Of a stretch of 5,672 bases of DNA, positions 1 to 5,044 are shown in pieces. The position numbers and the translations under genes are program-made. The notes under the pieces are model-generated. The model saw nothing but the letters and a program-made list of their open reading frames with translations, was not told the origin of the DNA and searched no databases. The DNA is taken from positions 1-5,672 of the forward strand of contig RFHN01000311.1 in the NCBI GenBank assembly GCA_003695835.1, given 5' to 3'. Source of the stretch: Armatimonadota bacterium. GTDB taxonomy: Bacteria > Armatimonadota > Fimbriimonadia > Fimbriimonadales > ATM1. Each line of letters opens with the position of its first letter. The stretch's first letter is position 1.

Positions 1-589
1 CTGCCTGAAGGGCATCCTCGGGACAGTCCAAGTTCCTCGCCGCCGTCGTGATGATGCCCGTCCCGATCGGCTTCGAGAGAAAGATGCGGTCGCCCACCTT
101 CGCTTCGGTGTTGCGGAAGGACTCCAAGTCATGGGCAAGGCCGGTCACCGCAAGACCGAACTTCGGCTGCGAGTCCTCCACCGTATGCCCGCCAACAATT
201 ACGACGCCCGCCTCTTGACATTTGTCGTGAATTCCCTGAAACACTTGGGACCACACTTCGGCGGGAGCCTGGCCGGGATCGAAACAGGCGATCGTCAGGG
301 CCGTCATAGGCTCACCGCCCATCGCGTAGACGTCCGAAAGCGCGTTCGCAGCGGCAATCGAGCCATACGCATAGGGGTCGTCCACGATCGGAGTGAAGAA
401 GTCCACCGTCTGGACCAGCGCCCTCTGCCCGTCCAAGCGGAACATGCCTGCATCGTCTCGCGTATCGAAGCCGACGAGCAGGTCCGGGTGCTCCACGTTG
501 GGCAAGCCTTGCAGAACCTCTGCAAGTTGGGCCGGGCCCAGTTTGCTCGCTCAACCGGCGCAATCAACCAGTTGCGTGAGGCGAACCAC
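1..589 (-). CDS. selD: Selenide, water dikinase (selenophosphate synthetase), selenocysteine-containing, C-terminus cut by window edge
   Basis: SelD uses ATP to turn selenide into selenophosphate, the selenium donor for selenocysteine tRNA and for selenouridine in tRNA; it is cytosolic. The visible 196 residues of about 340 carry the N-terminal catalytic loop (AGUASK, residues 11-16, with Lys16), the AIR-synthase-like block VDFFTPIVDDPYAYG (62-76), ANALSDVYAMGG (81-92), VIVGGHTVEDSQPKFG (130-145) and SKPIGTGI (172-179). The frame contains one in-frame TGA (551-553), at residue 13, exactly where SelD proteins have catalytic Cys or Sec, so I read it as Sec and not as a broken gene. A SECIS-like hairpin follows. 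An in-frame TAG (599-601) closes the frame upstream, leaving GTG at 587-589 as the only ordinary start. A GGAG (602-605) lies 12 nt before it, rather far; an ATA at 593-595 would be better spaced but is a very rare start. The gene begins 37 bases after the sigma gene and is probably co-transcribed. Family identity is near certain; Sec decoding is strongly inferred. Confidence 0.93.
499..540 (-). promoter_or_regulatory. Candidate bacterial SECIS element inside selD
   Basis: On the coding strand CTTGCAGA (519-526) and TCTGCAAG (508-515) form a perfect 8-bp stem around a GGU loop (516-518). The loop begins 33 nt after the UGA. Bacterial SECIS elements characteristically place a short G-rich loop on a small stem roughly 16-37 nt downstream of the UGA, and GG(U) loop bases contact SelB. 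A possible lower stem, TGGGC (536-540) with GCCCA (499-503), is separated from the upper one by an asymmetric internal loop. The lower stem could be chance; the upper hairpin is unambiguous in the sequence. Confidence 0.75.
551..553 (-). other. In-frame UGA predicted to encode selenocysteine (SelD Sec13)
   Basis: The codons around this TGA read C-A-G-[UGA]-A-S-K-L-G-P. This aligns with the nucleophile loop of SelD, where the family has Cys or Sec followed three residues later by the essential Lys. Homology to SelD continues in the same frame on both sides without a shift, so a nonsense mutation is unlikely. Decoding needs SelA, SelB and tRNA-Sec, which lie outside this window. Confidence 0.88.
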
Positions 590-626
590 GTCTATAGGCT
601 ACTCCAAACGGAGCGGCTCGGTTCCC

Positions 627-1880
627 TCACGCAGCCCGGCGGCCGTAGACCTGTTCGAGGGTTGCAGCGTGGAACAGAGTCCGACCCGAGCGCCCCGACG
701 CTGGGTAGTAGGCCACGCCCATGTACACCCGGATTTGGCTCTGGCCGGCGTTCCTCTCGACCCAAGACTCGATCCTTCCCTTCAGTCGTTCGTAGGCGAA
801 GCGCACCTGCTCGCCGGTACCCGGAAACACGATTCCGAACCCCACATCTCCGACTCGGCCGACGATGTCGAGCCGTCGAACCCCGTCGCGCAAGAAGGCA
901 GCAGCATTCGCCAGGAACTCGTCCACCGCCGCCTGGCCATAGAACTGCCGCAACGTCTCCAGACCCTCGAATTGAACTCGAACGAACCCAACCTCAGTTC
1001 CCACGCACGAGGCTCGGTGCACCTCTTCATCGAGGCGGCGCATCAGATAGTCCTCGAGGTAACAACCGACAGCTTCGTCAAGGACGTCGGACGGCGCATT
1101 CCCCAGTTCTTGACGGATCCGCCGATCCGCTTCCTCGCTCTCTTCGTACAGTTTCCGAAGCTTGTTCGTGCATTGTCGCAGGATATGCGAAACGTAGTTC
1201 GGCGAAATCCCGAGCCGCTCCGCGATCTCGGTTTGGTTCAACGACTCGACATGGAAGAGAAGTAGAACCTCCCGCTCGAGATCCCGTAGGCCGCTGAGCA
1301 TCTCCTCGATGAGCAGCCTCTCCTCCGCGCTGACGACGGTCTGACCATTGTCCGTCGGCGCCGGCTCCTCGCTCTCCTCGTCGTCATCGTCGAAGCCCAT
1401 GTCCAGGCTTGCGACTTTGAATACTGACTCCGTAGCCCGCACCTCGTCCAACGCCTCCTGGGTGATCTCCGCGCGAGATATCAACTCCTCGTCGGACGGC
1501 TCGCGCCCCAGCTCTTGGAGTAATTCCGCGTGCACCTTGCGAATGCGGTGACGGACTTCTTGCAACCACGCGGGCTCGCGAATGATCTTGGAGCGATCCC
1601 GCAAGTGATGCTTGATCGCGCCGACGACCAGGTGCGTAGCGTAGGTCGAGAACTTCACTCCTTTGTCGGGCTCGAACAGGGTTAACGCGTTCAGCAACCC
1701 GATCATGCCGACCTGCACCAGGTCCTCGAACAGCTCGATGCCGGCGTAACGCCGAGCGACTCTCTCGACGAGCCCTTTGTGGGCGCTCAGAATCGCGTCG
1801 AGCAGTTCCTGATCTCCAGATTGTAAGTACCGGTAGACGAGCCCTTCGGCGTCGTCATAGTAAGACATCCTGTCTTCCAC
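627..1880 (-). CDS. Sigma-70 family (group 3) sigma factor fused to a degenerate GGDEF domain
   Basis: This protein directs RNA polymerase to a promoter set and carries a C-terminal ligand-binding-like domain. Region 2 spans about residues 34-102 (core-binding FEDLVQVGMIGLLNAL at 51-66, then KFSTYATHLVVGAIKHHLRD), region 3 about 103-155, an acidic linker 164-172, and region 4 about 185-245 with a helix-turn-helix (NQTEIAERLGISPNYVSHIL, 215-234). Residues ~293-417 have the GGDEF fold pattern, but the signature is GDVGF (344-348). The first metal Asp is Gln303, the guanine-contact Asn is Arg311 and the metal Glu is Val346, so cyclase activity is not expected. The inhibitory-site RxxD survives as R335-R-L-D338, five residues before the signature. 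I infer a c-di-GMP-sensing sigma factor. GTG at 1880 is chosen because AAGGGAG (1887-1893) lies 6 nt upstream; ATG at 1868 is an alternative. The family's ordinary length is about 250 residues, so the extra 165 are the fused part. Confidence 0.93.
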   Translation of the reverse strand: MEDRMSYYDDAEGLVYRYLQSGDQELLDAILSAHKGLVERVARRYAGIELFEDLVQVGMIGLLNALTLFEPDKGVKFSTYATHLVVGAIKHHLRDRSKIIREPAWLQEVRHRIRKVHAELLQELGREPSDEELISRAEITQEALDEVRATESVFKVASLDMGFDDDDEESEEPAPTDNGQTVVSAEERLLIEEMLSGLRDLEREVLLLFHVESLNQTEIAERLGISPNYVSHILRQCTNKLRKLYEESEEADRRIRQELGNAPSDVLDEAVGCYLEDYLMRRLDEEVHRASCVGTEVGFVRVQFEGLETLRQFYGQAAVDEFLANAAAFLRDGVRRLDIVGRVGDVGFGIVFPGTGEQVRFAYERLKGRIESWVERNAGQSQIRVYMGVAYYPASGRSGRTLFHAATLEQVYGRRAA

Positions 1881-1886
1881 GCATCA

Positions 1887-1893
1887 CTCCCTT
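1887..1893 (-). promoter_or_regulatory. Ribosome binding site of the sigma-factor gene
   Basis: AAGGGAG on the minus strand ends 6 nt before the GTG at 1880. This is a strong Shine-Dalgarno match at ideal spacing and supports the GTG over the ATG four codons later. Confidence 0.65.
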
Positions 1894-1901
1894 GATCTGG
1901 T

Positions 1902-1920
1902 CAACGCAATCCTTGCGTTG
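1902..1920. repeat. Perfect 8-bp inverted repeat upstream of the sigma-factor gene (candidate operator or leader hairpin)
   Basis: CAACGCAA (1902-1909) and TTGCGTTG (1913-1920) are exact reverse complements separated by three bases. The element lies 21 bases before the sigma start and just upstream of its ribosome binding site. It could be a dimeric-repressor operator or, if transcribed, a leader stem-loop next to the Shine-Dalgarno sequence. There is no T-tract after it, so a terminator is unlikely. Confidence 0.55.
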
Positions 1921-1937
1921 CCGGTTTGGTTTGGCAA
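1909..1937 (-). promoter_or_regulatory. Weak candidate promoter for the sigma-factor/selD unit
   Basis: TTGCCA (1932-1937) matches the -35 consensus at five of six bases. After a 17-base spacer comes AAGGAT (1909-1914), which matches the -10 consensus at only three of six. The -10 falls inside the inverted repeat at 1902-1920, an arrangement typical of repressor control. The gene may instead use an alternative-sigma promoter that I cannot recognise. Confidence 0.25.
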
Positions 1938-1956
1938 TCCCTGCCGTTCTTTCCTT

Positions 1957-1983
1957 GGGGAGGATGCACAAACGCCCCTCCCC
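1957..1983. repeat. Inverted repeat in the pilC-sigma intergenic region
   Basis: GGGGAGG (1957-1963) and CCTCCCC (1977-1983) are perfect complements with a 13-base loop. No T-tract follows on either strand. It lies between pilC and the sigma gene; together with the hairpin at 2004-2022 it may form a structured 3' end for the pilC message. The 160-base gap otherwise holds only the candidate promoter and operator listed separately. Confidence 0.25.
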
Positions 1984-2003
1984 ACGTTCCCCAATTGTTC
2001 GTT

Positions 2004-2022
2004 GCCCGCTCACCCTGCGGGC
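2004..2022. repeat. GC-rich hairpin just downstream of pilC, possible weak terminator
   Basis: GCCCGC (2004-2009) and GCGGGC (2017-2022) pair around a 7-base loop, starting 18 bases beyond the pilC stop on the minus strand. The transcript continues into AACGAACAATT with no U-run, so it does not fit an intrinsic terminator well. It may slow polymerase or protect the mRNA end. Confidence 0.3.
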
Positions 2023-2040
2023 GATGTCATGACCCGAGCG

Positions 2041-3252
2041 TTAGTTGATCGAGTTGACCAACTTGAAGATCGGAGTCATGACCGAAATCGCAATGAAGCC
2101 GACGATCACGCCCATGAAAATGATGAGCATCGGCTCGATCATCGAAGTAAGGCCCTTGACCGTCTGTTCCACTTCCTGATCGTAAAAGTCGCCTACCTTC
2201 ACCAGCATTTCGCTCAGGCGGCCGCTTTCCTCGCCGATGTCCACCATGTGGGTGACCATCGCCGGAAAGAGTCCCGATTGCTCCATCGGCACGCTCAACT
2301 TGCTTCCATCCCGGATCGAGATTCGCGCTTGGTCAATCGCCTCCGTGAGCACGCGGTTCCCGCTCGTCTCACCCACGATTTCCAAGGCTCGCATCATCGG
2401 CACGCCGGATGAAATCAAAGTGCCGAACGTCCGAGCGAATCGGGCCACGCTCATCTTCAGAATGATCTCACCCACAATCGGCAGGCGTAGTTTCAACGCG
2501 TCAATCTGATACGCTCCCGCCTCGCTGCGGCCCCACATCTTCAGGCCGATGAACGCGCCGAACGCTGCAAGGAACATCAACCACCAGTAAGCCTGGAAGA
2601 AGTCTCCAATCCCGAATAGGAACGCGGTCACAGGCGGAATCTCCACGTTCATACCCTCGAAGATCTCCTTGAACTTCGGAAGAACGAACGTGAACAGCGC
2701 AAACAGCATCACGATCGAGAAGACGAGCACCATGACCGGATACATCATCGCGCTCTTGATCTTCGAGCGGACCTCCAGTTCGTACTCGAGGAAGTTCGCC
2801 AAGCGGTCCAGAATCGTGTCGAGAACGCCGCCGACCTCCGCGGCCTTTACCATGTTCACGTACAGTTTGTTGAACACGTTCGGATGCTTTCCAATCGCCT
2901 CGTTCAAAGACGTGCCGCTGCTCACATCCGAGTGAACGGTGGTCAGCGCCTCTTTCAAGACCGGGTCCTTGGTCTGCGTTCTCAGAATCTCCAAACAGCG
3001 AAGCATCGGAATGCCCGCGTTGATCATCGTGGCGAACTGCCGGCTAAACACGACGAGGTTCTTCAGCTTCACCTTCGATCCGCCGAAGAGCCGGCCGCTT
3101 CCCGCCCCCTTCTTCTTTGCGAGGCTGAGGCTCGTCACATGGAGCTGCTGGTCGTGCAGCTTCTTCAGAACGAGGCTCTCGCTGTCCGCCTCGACCTCGC
3201 CTCGAACTGTCTTCCCCGATGCGTCAACTGCCGTGTATTGGTACGTCGCCAT
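2041..3252 (-). CDS. pilC: Type IV pilus inner-membrane platform protein PilC (type II secretion GspF family)
   Basis: PilC is the polytopic inner-membrane platform of type IV pili, linking the PilB/PilT ATPases to pilin assembly and retraction. The 403-residue length is normal for the family. The N-terminus (MATYQYTAVDASGKTVRGEV) is the typical short leader domain. Two repeated T2SSF domains follow: the first near 66-190, with FSRQFATMINAGIPM (69-83) and KAAEVGGVLDTIL (136-148), and the second near 268-392, with FARTFGTLISSGVPM (272-286) and DIGEESGRLSEML (338-350). Three membrane segments are visible at about 170-192, 221-238 and 372-394. The ATG at 3252 is preceded by GGAAGGG at good spacing. 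No pilB, pilT or pilin gene lies downstream, where the sigma factor stands instead; upstream is the divergent cyclase. GspF of a type II secretion system is the alternative, but without gsp neighbours the pilus assignment is preferred. Confidence 0.95.
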   Translation of the reverse strand: MATYQYTAVDASGKTVRGEVEADSESLVLKKLHDQQLHVTSLSLAKKKGAGSGRLFGGSKVKLKNLVVFSRQFATMINAGIPMLRCLEILRTQTKDPVLKEALTTVHSDVSSGTSLNEAIGKHPNVFNKLYVNMVKAAEVGGVLDTILDRLANFLEYELEVRSKIKSAMMYPVMVLVFSIVMLFALFTFVLPKFKEIFEGMNVEIPPVTAFLFGIGDFFQAYWWLMFLAAFGAFIGLKMWGRSEAGAYQIDALKLRLPIVGEIILKMSVARFARTFGTLISSGVPMMRALEIVGETSGNRVLTEAIDQARISIRDGSKLSVPMEQSGLFPAMVTHMVDIGEESGRLSEMLVKVGDFYDQEVEQTVKGLTSMIEPMLIIFMGVIVGFIAISVMTPIFKLVNSIN

Positions 3253-3293
3253 GATTCCCTTCCGAAAGTGCTTGTGTTGGCCGCTCCAACCAT

Positions 3294-4373
3294 ATGTTCG
3301 GAACGACTGCCCCGGATTTCAACGCGCAATTCGCCGCCTTTTTTCACATTCCACTCGAAGTTCGCCTCGAAGCCCGGCAAGCTTGCTTGCTTCCACCCGA
3401 AACTCTGCGGCAAGCAACGCGGGAAGCCGAAGATTTAAGGGACATGCACGGCTTTGCCTGGAACTTCCTCCCGCCTCCCGGGCCGGAGACTTGGGTGGTC
3501 GCGACTGCCGGCCTGTTCTTTGGTTGGATCGTCGGCAAAGCCTTCGCCGAGGCGAGGGATCGACGTCGCATCCAGGAACTCCTCCGAGTCGCGAGGGCGC
3601 GCCTGTACGGGGACAGCGAACGGCGATTCCCCACCGATGATTCGCCGATCGGCCTCCTCATGAGGGTCGTGAACCAAGACTTGGACCGCAACGTGATGCC
3701 CGTCCGCGAGGTCGAAGAGAGGATGAGCGAACTCTCCGAACAGATCCAATCCCTCCTCCGCATTAATGAAACGCTAACGCGAAGCTCCGGCGACGCCGCA
3801 CAAGCCGTGCATCAGGTTCGCGAACAGAATGTAGAACTGGAAAAGCTCGTTCGACACTTGCGCCACCTCGCAGCCACCGACGGACTGACCGGACTCGCCA
3901 ATCATCGCACCTTTACTGAAGAATTGACAAAAGCCTTCGCCTACGCCAGGCGCTACAACGCGCCTTTGAGTCTCCTCATGTTGGACATTGATCATTTCAA
4001 ACAGTTCAACGACCGATTTGGGCACCAGGCCGGCGACGGAGCCTTGCGCGATCTTGCGAACGTCCTCCGCTCCATAACTCGCGCCGCAGACCTCTGCGCC
4101 CGCTACGGCGGAGAAGAGTTCGCCGTCATCCTGCCCTCGACCGATCTCGAAGGCGCGATCCAACTCGCGGAACGAATCCGGTCAGGCGTGCGAAAGCACG
4201 ACGAGCAGCCCCACGACTTCACGGTGAGCGTCGGCGTCGCAACGCTCGACGAGAGCATCCAAACCCCCGAAGAGCTTGTCGAACTCGCCGACCGCTGCCT
4301 CTACGCCGCTAAGTCCCGCGGCCGCGACCGCGTCGTCGCCACTCAGGCGGAAGAAAGACGCAAGGGCGCGTAA
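3294..4373 (+). CDS. Membrane-anchored diguanylate cyclase with intact GGEEF domain
   Basis: The protein makes cyclic-di-GMP from two GTP on the cytoplasmic side of the membrane. One membrane segment lies at about 67-84 (WVVATAGLFFGWIVGKAF), followed by a charged helical, probably coiled-coil linker (about 135-190) and a complete GGDEF domain (about 192-350). The catalytic residues are present: D231-I-D233, N239-D240, D248 and G272-G-E-E-F276. The product-inhibition site RAAD (263-266) stands five residues before GGEEF, so feedback control is expected. No sensory domain was recognised. The start is uncertain. ATG 3294 has no Shine-Dalgarno and leaves only 41 bases to the divergent pilC start. 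ATG 3444 (residue 51) follows AAGGGA too closely, but codons 1-50 have weaker G/C at third positions than the body, so the shorter form is plausible. pcm follows after 29 bases. Family call is certain; the sensed signal is unknown. Confidence 0.93.
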   Translation: MFGTTAPDFNAQFAAFFHIPLEVRLEARQACLLPPETLRQATREAEDLRDMHGFAWNFLPPPGPETWVVATAGLFFGWIVGKAFAEARDRRRIQELLRVARARLYGDSERRFPTDDSPIGLLMRVVNQDLDRNVMPVREVEERMSELSEQIQSLLRINETLTRSSGDAAQAVHQVREQNVELEKLVRHLRHLAATDGLTGLANHRTFTEELTKAFAYARRYNAPLSLLMLDIDHFKQFNDRFGHQAGDGALRDLANVLRSITRAADLCARYGGEEFAVILPSTDLEGAIQLAERIRSGVRKHDEQPHDFTVSVGVATLDESIQTPEELVELADRCLYAAKSRGRDRVVATQAEERRKGA

Positions 4374-4402
4374 GAAGCGTCTAACTCGGCTATCCTACTC
4401 AC

Positions 4403-5008
4403 GTGACCTCCGAGAAAGAGGAAACGTTGAGGCGGGTGGCGCTCGTGGCACCGGGCAACGAAGCGCTTCTCGAGGCGTTCCGCAAAGTACCGCGGGAAGA
4501 GTTCGTTCTGCCCGAATGGAAGAACGAGGCTTGGGTGGATCAAGCCCTCCCCCTCGCCGAAGGCTCCACGATCTCCCAGCCCTCCATGATCGCCATCATG
4601 CTGGACACGCTTGACCTTCGGCCGGGCCTGCGCGTCCTGGAAGTCGGTTCCGGCTCCGGCTACGTCCTTGCGCTCTTGGAAGAGTTGGGAGCGGAAGCGG
4701 TGGGCGTGGAGATCCTCCCACACGTGGCGAACCGAGCCAAAGAAACGCTCCAGAGGCTCGGCTATCGAGCCGATGTTCGCATCGGAAATGCCGCCGAGAT
4801 GGATTGGGCCGGGGAGAAGTTCGACCGCGTCCTCTTCAGCGCGGCTCTCCGCGAGATTCCGGACTGGTCGCTAACGCTTCTTCAAGAAGATGGGTTTGTG
4901 CTTGCGCCGGTCGGCGATCGCTACTCCCAGGAACTCATCCGCGCGTATCGCGACCGAACGGAGCGCACCCGCCAGTACTGCCGCTTCGTTCCGTTCGTGA
5001 GCGAGTGA
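4403..5008 (+). CDS. pcm: Protein-L-isoaspartate O-methyltransferase
   Basis: Pcm uses S-adenosylmethionine to methylate isoaspartyl residues in aged proteins, starting their repair; it is cytosolic. At 201 residues the length suits the family. The family signature TISQPSM (56-62) precedes the SAM-binding motif I VLEVGSGSGY (78-87), the acidic residue in GVEILP (101-106), the motif FDRVLFSAALREIP (140-153), and the C-terminal FVLAPVGDRYSQEL (165-178). The usual Ala-Ala-Pro after motif II is replaced by Ala-Leu-Arg, a mild deviation. The start is a GTG at 4403 without a clear Shine-Dalgarno; TATCCT (4391-4396) lies 6 bases before it, so a leaderless message is conceivable. A TTG at 4427 with AGAGG upstream is another option. 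It lies 29 bases after the cyclase gene in the same direction and probably shares its transcript; a functional link is not evident. Confidence 0.93.
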   Translation: MTSEKEETLRRVALVAPGNEALLEAFRKVPREEFVLPEWKNEAWVDQALPLAEGSTISQPSMIAIMLDTLDLRPGLRVLEVGSGSGYVLALLEELGAEAVGVEILPHVANRAKETLQRLGYRADVRIGNAAEMDWAGEKFDRVLFSAALREIPDWSLTLLQEDGFVLAPVGDRYSQELIRAYRDRTERTRQYCRFVPFVSE

Positions 5009-5018
5009 CGTAAGTCAC
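5005..5018. repeat. Short inverted repeat GTGAC-GTAA-GTCAC over the pcm stop codon
   Basis: GTGAC (5005-5009) and GTCAC (5014-5018) are perfect 5-bp arms around GTAA, overlapping the pcm TGA. It lies in the 36-base gap between two convergent genes. The stem is too short, and no T-run follows, to call a terminator. Confidence 0.25.
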
Positions 5019-5044
5019 AGGACCGTTGATCTTCCTCGCAGAAC

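Noticed and set aside
551..553. selD as a pseudogene with a nonsense mutation
   Set aside because: The stop is TGA, falls exactly on the catalytic Cys/Sec site, is followed by a SECIS-like hairpin, and the rest of the frame is well conserved with no other lesion.
304..567. Minus-strand open frames inside selD in other registers
   Set aside because: They exist only because the TGA and the window edge break up the real selD frame; their products are low-complexity and resemble nothing.
393..1265. Second plus-strand open frame of 290 codons
   Set aside because: Antisense to the sigma gene and part of selD; no recognisable domain, and the opposite strand fully explains the sequence.
131..1297. 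Long plus-strand open frame of 388 codons
   Set aside because: It lies antisense to selD and the sigma gene, both clearly recognisable. Its product is Arg/Pro/Ser-rich without any family resemblance, as expected of a shadow frame in GC-rich DNA.
1918..2412. Plus-strand open frame across the intergenic gap and the end of pilC
   Set aside because: Mostly antisense to the conserved second T2SSF domain of pilC; His/Asp/Arg-rich product with no family features.
3291..3322. Possible pilC promoter (TTGAAA at 3317-3322 with a CATATG or GAACAT -10)
   Set aside because: The -35 is acceptable but every -10 at legal spacing matches the consensus at three bases or fewer, so it is not better than chance.
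3377..3386. Palindrome GCAAGCTTGC near the start of the cyclase gene
   Set aside because: Ten bases, isolated, and partly a product of the local repeated GCTT units; no spacing to a promoter supports an operator.
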